In this document: positions 51,560-60,404 of the stretch, piece by piece
Numbering within the stretch: the first letter of the stretch is position 1
Layout of the letters: each line of letters begins with the position of its first letter
Assembly: GCA_037178625.1 (NCBI GenBank)
Contig: CM074127.1
Location: forward strand, 930,001-994,000
From: Skeletonema tropicum
Taxonomy: Eukaryota; Bacillariophyta; Thalassiosirophyceae; Thalassiosirales; Thalassiosiraceae
Reading direction: 5' to 3'
DNA length: 64,000 bases
The notes under the pieces: model-generated
The model's input: the letters and a program-made list of their open reading frames with translations, nothing else
Told to the model about the DNA's origin: nothing
Databases searched by the model: none
Translations under genes and position numbers: made by a program

Positions 51560-51839
51560 TGCAAGATCGAACGAATAGGACCCAGCAGCGTCGAAATGAC
51601 TTTAGTCGAGGGTTGGAATCGACAAATTCGTAAAATGATGGAAGCGGTGTGGTACGGTTGCATCTGTAGAGTTTATGGGTATACCATTGTCGAGAGGGCT
51701 GAGTGAACCTGGAGATTGGGATTATTTGGATGATAGTAGGAGATGGATCTTGTCAAGGATGCTTTACGATCAGCGCAGCAAATTGATGGCGATGGGCGGG
51801 TTTATAGATGAGATCTTAGATCACTGTAAGGATAGGTAA
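51560..51839 (+). pseudogene. Relic of RluE/RsuA-type pseudouridine synthase
   Basis: Only the C-terminal part is left. Frame 1 reads CKIERIGPSSVEMTLVEGWN, continuing RQIRKMME, which is the family signature EGxNRQIRRM. It should then run on as xGVVRLHR, which is found one frame over, and then as VEFMGIPLSRGLSEPGDWDYL in a third frame (family: GxxLxxGLxxGxWRxL). The tail ends FIDEILDHCKDR. At least two frameshifts between 51640 and 51680 and no N-terminal catalytic domain make it non-functional. It may have extended left to about 51400. Confidence 0.6.
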
Positions 51840-51868
51840 GTCCTATTTTTCATTTGACTCTGGCGGCT

Positions 51869-52146
51869 TTGTCCAATTACATATCCCAACGTGAATGCAG
51901 TGACGACAAAGAGAAGCAAGAAAGCCCTACATTGACCTTCTTCTTTTCCTTCTTGTTTCCGGATTTGCCTAATGAGACAAACCACATCTGGAAATCAACC
52001 AAAGTGAACTACCAGGCGTGTTGTCCAATTACATATCCCGAGAAGCAAGAAAGCCCTACCTTGACCTTCTCCTTGTTCCTTCTTGTTTCCGGATGCGCCT
52101 ACATCTAGACAAACCACATCTGGAAATCAACCAAAGCGAACTACCA
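51869..52146. repeat. Imperfect tandem duplication, ~125-150 bp
   Basis: The block starting TTGTCCAATTACATATCCC at 51869 recurs at 52021, and both end in AAAGYGAACTACCA. Shared inner parts are GAAGCAAGAAAGCCCTAC, TTGACCTTC and AAACCACATCTGGAAATCAA. The second copy lacks about 20 bp. It directly follows the pseudouridine synthase relic. Confidence 0.85.
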
Positions 52147-52463
52147 CTAACTACAGCGGCTCAAAAGCCCAGACCCATCCACCTACTACACACGACTATT
52201 CAGGAGAGAAATCTGCTTTGGAAACGGATCAGCCTGACTCAAGGCCCTCTCATCCATCCTATAACAAGAATAATGGCACATAGTCCAACTCATCCCCTTC
52301 CCTCCCTCCCATACAATAAACAATAACTGAATTGTGCAACTTGAACCCCCTTATCTATTTTTCCCATAGATAGCCCTACCACGTAACCCACGTGCGTAGC
52401 AAATAAACGAAAGATCAGATTGAGAAACTGCAGTGAAGCAATATTTAGGCAAGTTCAGATCCA

Positions 52464-52539
52464 GCTTGCCCAGTAAACAGCTCCTGAATACCATCCTAAA
52501 CTAATCACTTATTTACCTCAAAAAAAAAAAAAAAAAAAA
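52464..52539 (+). repeat. 57 bp repeat unit followed by poly(A)
   Basis: GCTTGCCCAGTAAACAGCTC and the next ~37 bp match 60300-60356 almost base for base. Here the block runs into 20 A residues (52520-52539); at 60356 it runs into six. Sequence on either side is unrelated. A shared block ending in an A-tract suggests the 3' end of a short retroposon, but a shared promoter is another option. Confidence 0.6.
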
Positions 52540-52716
52540 TATGCAAGATGCAAGATGCAGCACCTCCACCGTACCATAACAACTTCACCCGTCTGCCGTT
52601 GCCGCCCCGCCTCTGCACGCCGCGTAGCTTGTTGCCGGCAATAACGCTATCCTGTCCGTGCGCTAACGGTGATTATCTCCCTCTACTAGTATCGCAAATC
52701 GCAACCCTCCTTCATA

Positions 52717-53751
52717 ATGGCGGATCAAGCTGTAGAGGACGAAAATATTTTCGTCTACAGGGGCGGAAGAGCGCCTCAGCACGTTGTGAATGCAATCATA
52801 GATGTATCCGTCAGAGAGATTGACGAGCACGCTTTCTCACGATGCTCACATCTTCAGTCCGTGCAGTTTCATCGTGGAGTTTTGAGGGTGAAAAAGGGAG
52901 CCTTCACTACCTGTCGTCAGCTAAGGCAAATACATATGCCAGGTGTGGAAGTTATCGAAATCGATGCGTTTATGAGCTGCCTTTCCCTGAGAAATGTTAC
53001 GATGCCATCTGTTCGTATTCTTGGAGAAAAAGCTTTTCATGTTTGTCAATCAATCGAAGTGTTGGATCTGCCCAAACTTGAACAAACTTCATTTCGAACT
53101 TTTGAACGCTGCCTTTCTTTGAGACAGATCTCAATGCCATCAATCAAGGTGATTGGAGGCGGGACTTTTTTTGGTTGCGAGCGACTGGTGGAGTTGGATC
53201 TGCCCAAAGACCTTGAATCAATTGGCAGATGTGCCGCAATTAGATGCACCAATCTGAGACGCATCGCCATTCCATTGAAAAGCGATATGCTACTCTCGGA
53301 AGTTTATGACAATCAAGGGAATATCGCAAGGGAACATGACAGTTCAAATGAAAGAAAATACGGCCAGTTTAATCATTGCGATAGATTGTCAACAGTAGAT
53401 CTCGTTGGGGGGATACATAAAACGATATCCTCACTGCTTCTGGAAAGTTGGAAAGAAATAATGAAAAGAGAAATCCATCGAATCAATCTGATTCTACCCA
53501 ACGATACGGGTGACAAGACCGTAACAATACAAAGGTGGATTGAATCACTTATCCGCAGAATGGAATATTATAAAGTTGGCCACCAAAAAATATTGAAAGA
53601 GGCTTCACATTCACTTGAGCTTGCTTGCTGGAAGATCAAGCTTGATGATAATGAGGATAGTGATGCGAGTACACGAAATGAGCTTCGGGTCGCGTCTGGC
53701 GCAAGTGTTGTGATCGAGCATGTTCTACCATTTCTAATGTTAGCAACATAA
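52717..53751 (+). CDS. BspA-type leucine-rich repeat protein
   Basis: A 344-residue protein. From about 10 to 180 it is built of 22-24 residue BspA-type (Treponema TpLRR) repeats, such as VREIDEHAFSRCSHLQSVQF, VKKGAFTTCRQLRQIHM, VEVIEIDAFMSCLSLRNVTM and IKVIGGGTFFGCERLVELDL. The C-terminal block is that of a diatom family: LESWKEIMKREIHRINLILP, then KTVTIQRWIESLIRRMEYYK, SHSLELACWKIKLDD and GASVVIEHVLPFLML. It has no signal peptide, so it acts in the cell, and binding of a protein partner is inferred. The poly(A)-ended repeat lies about 180 bp upstream of its ATG. A relic of the same family is at 15430-16715. Confidence 0.88.
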   Translation: MADQAVEDENIFVYRGGRAPQHVVNAIIDVSVREIDEHAFSRCSHLQSVQFHRGVLRVKKGAFTTCRQLRQIHMPGVEVIEIDAFMSCLSLRNVTMPSVRILGEKAFHVCQSIEVLDLPKLEQTSFRTFERCLSLRQISMPSIKVIGGGTFFGCERLVELDLPKDLESIGRCAAIRCTNLRRIAIPLKSDMLLSEVYDNQGNIAREHDSSNERKYGQFNHCDRLSTVDLVGGIHKTISSLLLESWKEIMKREIHRINLILPNDTGDKTVTIQRWIESLIRRMEYYKVGHQKILKEASHSLELACWKIKLDDNEDSDASTRNELRVASGASVVIEHVLPFLMLAT

Positions 53752-54300
53752 CAGAAATAACACATGTTACCAGTCTCTCAATCAATTGGTTCAAACCAAA
53801 GAATACTTGTAAACCTTACTCATTATAATGATCTATACTCTAGGCGGAATAGGTTACATTTTACATGCTCCAATTTGTTTGGTCCCGCTATCAAAGTAAA
53901 ACATTTCAATTTGTTCAATTGTTAAGCTATGATATCTCTTCCCAAACATGCAATGTTCAAGAAATCAAAATCGTATTTCGAAGCGACAGTTGATGCTGCA
54001 GATAAGTAGAAATCCAAACCAAGTAACCCGCTTTCCACTCATAGTTGTTTTGGGCGGAGGCAGGTCGGTTTGCTTCAAATTCGTCACAAACCGCCGCCAG
54101 CCTGAGCTGGCCATTGCACCGCAATAGTTAAGATTGGGAGCAATAGGTATGGCATCTCAACATATTTGTTCTGTCCATCAGCCACGTGAGCTGTGTTGAT
54201 TGCTCCACTAGAGAGGGTTATGTTTGATTTACCTTTGTACTCTGAGATCCTTACACAACATACAGTACCACAAGTATTTTCAGCTTTAGAACATATCTGA
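53752..54300. other. Intergenic between convergent genes
   Basis: 549 bp separating the LRR gene from the acyltransferase gene. A short GC palindrome GCCAGCCTGAGCTGGCC-like stretch occurs near 54098. No ORF supported. Confidence 0.4.
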
Positions 54301-55536
54301 TCAGCTCATCTGTTCCGCAAAATGCTCATGCAGCACTCGCGAATACATTTTTGTTGTGTAGTAGGTATATCTCTTTGCTCCTCTGGTCACCACAAGCCAG
54401 GTAACAAAAAGAATCATTAGTAGATGAAATTCTTGTGATGAAAAGCATGGATAGCCAATGAAGTAAATCGCTGCCATGGAAGCAATCAAGTGACATATCA
54501 TATAAATGAAGAAGTCAATGAGGTCAAAATCATTCTCCATGCATAAAGCGATGCTTTCTTCCTTCGATCGCCCTCGGAATACCTTTCCAAGCGTTATACA
54601 AAGTCCTTGTCTCATCGTTGAATGGAATACTGTATCCCACTTGACCTTTTCTGGCAACTCTAACCCAACAAGAAGCTGAAAGCAGACGTAAGGTATCCAC
54701 CACAGAAAATAAAGTGCAACCGAGCTCCCAGCAACACTTTCGAGTCCATCGCCAGGCGCAAAGAATATTCCCTCCTTTGGAAAATAGTGGAGGCCCTCGA
54801 GGTAAGTGAGATGAAAGATGTACGGCCAATGGTCTTTGATTTCAGCACTGTGCCACATGAATGTATACATGACCATGGGCGGCAGCATGTGTATGAAAAG
54901 GCCAGTCATCGTGTTAACGTCGTGGAAAATGCATGCCAGAAACGGCAAGACAATATTAGCCCCGAGTAATACCCCGCAGGTGACTCCCATCATGGCATTA
55001 AAGAAACCTTTCCTTGCGACATCACTCACAAGTCCTTCATCATTAGCAACTGCTCCACTAAACACCAGAAGGAGAATCAACGCAAATGCAGTAAAGTTCA
55101 TGCACCAGCAGAAATCAAGGTAGTAAAGTGCTTGATTGAGAGGCTTTGCACGACACATGTTGTAAAATTTGCGAGGGATCAACCAACTTCCTTGGACTAG
55201 ATAGACGAGCCATAGATGTTCTGGATGTGCTCCTATTATATTATTTCATGTGAAGAAATATTTTATACGTGAAAATGAAGGTTAGAATCAATCATTACTG
55301 TATACACCTGTAATATATATCACAAGGCAGCACAAAACAGGTAGGAGTAATGCATAAAGAGAAAGAGAGAATAACTCTCACTCACCAAATATGTACACAA
55401 TAAAGAAACAATTGAAAACCCCCAATGAAAAATTCCACTGATTCAACCCCTCTGACATGCGCTTGGCGGAGATCATTTCTATTTCGTCAAGTACTTGCTT
55501 GAGAATCTCTTTGTCTTCCTTCATTCGATTCTTCAT
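54301..55536 (-). CDS. Glycerophosphocholine acyltransferase (GPC1-like)
   Basis: Two exons: 55536-55386 and 55232-54301, with a GTGAGT donor and TAATAG acceptor. The frame joins FG/GAHPEHLWLVYLVQGSWL to give 360 residues. It is a polytopic membrane enzyme of the former DUF2838 family, which adds an acyl group to glycerophosphocholine in ER phospholipid remodelling. It has about eight hydrophobic segments. Family-type parts are PEHLWLVY, LNQALYYLDFCWCMNF, HDVNTMTGLFIHMLPPMVMYTFMWHS, PYVCFQLLVGLELPEKVKWDT and GLCITLGKVFRGRSKEE. Length is close to the soluble end of the family's range. Exon 1 supplies a helical N-terminus (KEDKEILKQVLDEIEMISA) and the first membrane segment. The start ATG is the first in the exon. 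Confidence 0.88.
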
Positions 55537-56163
55537 GTTGTTTTGATACACGCTATAAATAAGTACTGCACTAGCAAAAGAGGACAGCTTGACATTACTA
55601 TGTATTTGATGGAAACAGCAGCTTCGCCGTCATCTGGGTAACGTGGGAGGTCCGTCAGCATCGCGTGTCGCGTGATGAATGACGAAGATGGCTGGTGATT
55701 TTGTGTGTGCAATTCACGAAAATTTGACTTGTGTGTGGTAGGTGTTGAGCGGTACTCATGTCGTATCGACAAATAATGCTCTCTTCTCTTCTGCCTTCGC
55801 CCTCCTCCAGCCGTTTTTATTTTTTACCCTCCATCGACTTTCGTCACTTCAACACAGAGCCATCTTCAATAAACCAATTCAGGTCATCGCCATTATTCAA
55901 ACTGAGGCGAACAAGGCGGATGGGATCGCAGCGATAGAAACAACATCTCTCCAACTTTATCGGCGGTCTTCTTTGTTCTGATGTATGCATGGCAACTCTG
56001 ATATAGTAACAACATTTCAATACTACAAAAACGGCAGAGGCATTCCAACAAGTTTGTGCATCGCCAGATCTACAAAATCCTAATTTTGTCATTGGCTCGC
56101 AAATCTTCACTCGATATCCATATATCCACGTCAAAAGGGTCTCGGAGTAGACACAATATATCC
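55537..56163. other. Divergent promoter region, GPC1-like and phosphatase genes
   Basis: About 650 bp between divergent starts. No ORF with coding character; no repeats noticed. Confidence 0.4.
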
Positions 56164-56170
56164 TATAAAG
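56164..56170 (+). promoter_or_regulatory. TATA-like box of CTD-type phosphatase gene
   Basis: TATAAAG ends 15 bp before the ATG. Good match but very close, as for two other genes here. Confidence 0.25.
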
Positions 56171-56185
56171 TATATCTAACTAATC

Positions 56186-58186
56186 ATGGCACCAATGAGC
56201 AACGGCGATACCAACAACGGCGATCAGCCCTCATCATCATCAGAGGCAACATCATCACCCACCCGCCCCACCAACAATTACGCCTCGATCAATACACCCA
56301 TTGCTAGTGCCAAACGACCAACAACGAAAAAACGTACTCCGGTTCCCTCCTCTTCTTCCTCCTCTGCGACCAAGCCAATGTCCACTACTTCTACTGCTGC
56401 TGCGGGTGGAAGTGCTGGAGGAGGGACACCCAAAACTCCCATTCGTACACCCAAAATGACGAATAATGACAACACTTCTGCTACAACTACTACTACAACA
56501 TCAAATAAGGCACGCTATGCCAATTTAAGTCCAATGCATAATGTCAAGCCTGTCCCACGTGATTCTCATCATTCCATTCCTGCACCACACAAGGTCAAAG
56601 GAGGTGGTGGTAAGACTGATGATATTGGTCATTGTATATCTGCAACGGAATCGTCATTGTCCATTGTGACCGAGGCTCCTACTACTAGTGGTGGTGAAAG
56701 TCCATCGAGTAGTAATTCGGCATCATGGGTGGGAAGGAAAGTTGATGCGATATTTTCACCTGTGTTAAGCTTTTTGAATGGTGCGTCTGCTACTGGTGCT
56801 GGTGCTGGTGGTGAGGAAGATGATGGTGGTGATGAGGATAAAGCTTTCGCTACTGACGTAGAGGGTGGTACTTCTGCTGCCAAAGCCAATCTTGCGTCGT
56901 TATTGACAAAGGAGAAGAAAAGTGAGAATGAGAGTGAGGTAGAGAAGAATGAGGAGGTGCAGAAAATGGTACGTGAGGCTTTGCTTCAGGTGAGTAAAAG
57001 TTACACACCCTCTTTTGTCTTGTCTTGACAAAATAATGTTGCTACATGATATATTATTTCATTTTGAATCTAACTTGGAAACCAACCTTCATTTTCATTT
57101 CTATTTCGTTCATAAAAGGCCAAAACTGACCTACAAAAAGAAGAGGAATACAATAACTCTACTACTCGCACACGTACAGATACATTCGATGACATTCCCG
57201 GCATGACCAATACAGATTCGTCTGGAAGTAATATTGTCGATGCAGATGGTGATGTTGCCATGGCGGATTGTTACATTCATCATCATCATCCACGTGGTAG
57301 TGATGTGGAGGGCGGTAGTGAGAAGGTAACTACTATTGCAGAAGATGATGTTACGGGTTATTTGAAAGTAACATTAAATGATCATTTGGAAGAAGAAGAA
57401 GAGGAGGAAGAAGAATATTATGATGACGAGGAGGAGGATGACGAAGACGAATTCAATCCATACATGTTCATTAAATCGTTACCTCCGTATGAGTACGCTC
57501 TACCCCCCGGATGGAGGAGTCGTCCCAAGGCATTACCCCCCGCGGATCCCAACTCACATCCCATTTGTCTCGTGTTGGACTTGGATGAGACTCTTGTCCA
57601 TTGTACTGTGGAGCCTGTGGCAGATGCCGATATGGTCTTTCCTGTGGAGTTCAATGGGATGAATTATCAGGTTCATGTGAGGTGCCGACCTTTCTTGACG
57701 GAGTTTTTGGATGCTGTGTCGAGGAAGTTTGAGGTGGTTATTTTTACGGCTAGTCAGCAAGTGTATGCGGATAAGTTGTTGGATAAGATTGATCCTGGTG
57801 AGTTTTCGTATTGTGTTGGTTGCTTGTTACTATACCTTTTTTGATCTATTCATCTGACATACCATTATCTCATTGCTTTAATAGAGGGCAAATACATTCG
57901 TCATCGCATGTTCCGTGACTCCTGTCTTCCAGTAGAGGGAAACTACCTCAAAGACCTTACCGTCCTCGGACGTGACCTCTCCAAGGCAGTTCTTGTGGAC
58001 AACAGTCCTCACGCCTTTGGATATCAAGTTGACAATGGCATCCCCATTGAAAGTTGGTTCGATGATCCCAAAGATAAGGAGTTGTTGAAATTGGAGAAGT
58101 TTTTAAGGACACTTCACGGTGTGGAGGATGTGAGAGATGTGGTTCGAAAGACGTTCCAGACTCATCTCTTGGTGAGGAATGCATAA
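56186..58186 (+). CDS. CTD small-phosphatase-like (FCP/SCP) protein
   Basis: Three exons: 56186-56989, 57119-57797 and 57885-58186 (594 residues). The last junction restores [18 protein letters not shown]. The HAD-family phosphatase domain fills the C-terminal ~180 residues. The nucleophile motif DLDETLVH has Asp422 and the acid/base Asp424. [36 protein letters not shown] and [11 protein letters not shown] follow. These match SCP/CTDSPL2/Dullard-type phosphatases, which act on the RNA polymerase II tail or on SMAD-like and lipin-like targets; which one applies here cannot be told. The first ~420 residues are Ser/Thr/Asn-rich and end in an acidic run ([18 protein letters not shown]) just before the domain. 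Converges with thioredoxin reductase. Confidence 0.92.
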
Positions 58187-58440
58187 GGATAAGGGTTGAT
58201 GGAAATTGTTAGTTCACGATTGGATCGCGAGCTGAGCATTTCCACGTCCTGGCCAGAGAAATAGAGGGTAAATGAAGCAAAGGCTGTAAAGTTGCTTTTG
58301 CATGTTAGAAATCAAATGCTAATAGACTATATATTTATTTGTCTACTTGAAGATTCTTTCCCAACTATTGTACTGCAAGTAGTGTTCTATACTTATGACA
58401 CAAGTGATGAATATGAGATATTCTAATTGGATCCAACACC

Positions 58441-59655
58441 CTAACGATGAATCCAGTCAACCTTGACCATCTTCCTATTGTTCAAAAACTTTTCAACAGC
58501 CATGGCAGCAATGCAACCGTCTGACGCAGCCACTACAACTTGTTTGTAGTCTGTATTCCGAATGTCGCCAACAGCGTATACACCATCGACTGATGTCATC
58601 ATGCTTTCATCGACAATGACGCCACCACTCTCATCCAACTCTACCTTGGATTGGCAGAAATCTGTAATCGGCTTCGAACCACCCCCGTTCCCGTAGATAA
58701 AGGCACCTTCCACTGGAATCACTTCCTCACTGTCTGAGCCACTTCGCTGAACTCGAACCCCAGTCACACCGGACATGTCACCAACCACCTCCCCAAGCCT
58801 TGTCTTCGTCCACAGTTTGACATTCGGACACGCCATCAGTTGCATCGCTTCATCATGATCCATAATCTTATTCTTCTCTACATCCAACCCACCCTGCAGC
58901 TCCCTCTCAATATCAGTAGGCACAATCCAATGAACAGTAGACGCAAACTTGGTCAAGAACATGGCCTCCTCAATCGCCTCCGTACTAGACCCATACACTG
59001 CAACTTCGGAATCCCTGTAAAATGCACCGTCACAGGTAGCACAATAACTCACACCCTGTCCCAAAAACTCTTTTTCTCCTGGAAATGGCTTCCCCACTCT
59101 CCCCATGGCACCAGTAGCCAAGACTAACGCACGTGCCTTAATCGTATAATCTGGCGTATACACACACTTGGTATACACACTATCCCCAGTCTCCTCCTCC
59201 TTCACATCGATCATAAACACCTGCGCCCTCTCATACCGTGTACCATACTGCACAGCCTGCTCTCTCATTTGAGTTAATAACTCTTCACCCGACATGGTCC
59301 GATCCACCCCCGGATAATTCGCAATATGTGATGTAATGGCAAGAGCACCAGAGGCAGGATTTTTGTCGAGAATGATGGTTTTGAGATCCGCACGAGATGT
59401 GTACAGGGCGCAGGTGCATCCGGCTGGTCCTCCGCCGATGATGGCCACGTCATATTCAAGTACTTCCATGTCACCCAGTTGGAGGGATGTTGATGTTGTT
59501 GATGTGCTGGGGCTACTTCTTCTTGGATTTGCATGACGATTACGAGTTTGAAATGATGTTGTTGTTGATGGTAGGTGAAATGATGATACTACTGTTGTTG
59601 TTACTGTGAAGCTGCTCAGCAGCAGGCAGAGAAGAAAGTGCTGTATGTATGACAT
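58441..59655 (-). CDS. NADPH-thioredoxin reductase, plastid-targeted
   Basis: From the ATG at 59655 the protein has 404 residues. The frame is open to 59805, but the chosen start puts a signal peptide first (MSYIQHFLLCLLLSSFTVTT) and then VVSSFHLPS, with Phe26 as the ASAFAP +1 residue. It is a low-molecular-weight flavoprotein that passes electrons from NADPH via FAD and a Cys pair to thioredoxin. FAD site GGGPAG, redox pair SYCATCDG (Cys205, Cys208), NADPH site VYGSSTEA, and the end motif GVYAVGDIRN. No fused thioredoxin domain is present, so it is not NTRC. It would reduce a plastid thioredoxin; the partner is not in the window. The first half is repeated exactly at 63592-64000. Confidence 0.92.
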   Translation of the reverse strand: MSYIQHFLLCLLLSSFTVTTTVVSSFHLPSTTTSFQTRNRHANPRRSSPSTSTTSTSLQLGDMEVLEYDVAIIGGGPAGCTCALYTSRADLKTIILDKNPASGALAITSHIANYPGVDRTMSGEELLTQMREQAVQYGTRYERAQVFMIDVKEEETGDSVYTKCVYTPDYTIKARALVLATGAMGRVGKPFPGEKEFLGQGVSYCATCDGAFYRDSEVAVYGSSTEAIEEAMFLTKFASTVHWIVPTDIERELQGGLDVEKNKIMDHDEAMQLMACPNVKLWTKTRLGEVVGDMSGVTGVRVQRSGSDSEEVIPVEGAFIYGNGGGSKPITDFCQSKVELDESGGVIVDESMMTSVDGVYAVGDIRNTDYKQVVVAASDGCIAAMAVEKFLNNRKMVKVDWIHR

Positions 59656-59805
59656 GGTTATTGTTCTCTTTATGGTGGCGCCGCTTACTATTGCGGTGTA
59701 GTAGCTGTGCAGTTTTGGGCTACGTTTCATCGACACCATGGAACAAAGGAACAATGGCAGATTGATGCCCGGCCGGCGGGCGGGGGCGGCTGACGCTGAC
59801 ACCAC

Positions 59806-60299
59806 TCCTTCCTCGAATCCTTTGGATCTTTCGTGCGTGTTTTTCTCTCACATCTCTTCTCACAGGTGGGGTTAAATGGGGATAAACCAAAAATGGAGAA
59901 GGATAAACTACTTCACAATTGCACAAATGACAATTTAGCAGGGGTCACATGATATATATGCTCTCTAGAGTCGCATATTATTTGTCGCGCTTTACAGGTA
60001 CGAACTCGTGATAAAAAACAAAGCGACACATCGTTTATACGGCTCTCGCTGAATTACAATCGTCGCAGACGCTTCACCTATCAATATACCGTCGACGCCG
60101 CCGGAACTCCGCCACAAACCGCCGCTTAATTTGATACCGGGTGCCGATCGCGATTTTGCTTTGGTACTCGCGTATCTACGACGATTTTTGGCTTCTACGT
60201 AGGAATCGTAGGTACATTCGAATCGAGTCAAATCGCTGCCAGTGGTGTCCCGCCTGCTGCCTCCCGCCCGGGTGCCATGCCATGCGTAGCGGGCTCCGG
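59806..60299. other. Intergenic with GC-rich patch, upstream of ATPase copy 2
   Basis: About 500 bp. It contains a GC-rich patch near 60100-60120 and another near 60260-60290. The minus-strand frame 60330-59992 has no family character. Divergent promoter of thioredoxin reductase and ATPase copy 2 is expected here. Confidence 0.4.
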
Positions 60300-60361
60300 G
60301 CTTGCCCAGTAAACAGCTCCTGAATACCATCCTAAACTAATCACTTATTTATCTTAAAAAA
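60300..60361 (+). repeat. 57 bp repeat unit, second copy
   Basis: Matches 52464-52520 almost exactly and ends in six A. It lies about 45 bp upstream of the ATPase copy 2 start codon. Confidence 0.6.
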
Positions 60362-60404
60362 TAATGATGTCACCCTATGTCACCGGTCCTCTCACAAGCT
60401 ACTT

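Noticed and set aside
52548..52823. 91-residue ORF overlapping the LRR start
   Set aside because: Overlaps the well-supported LRR gene in another frame and has no family character.
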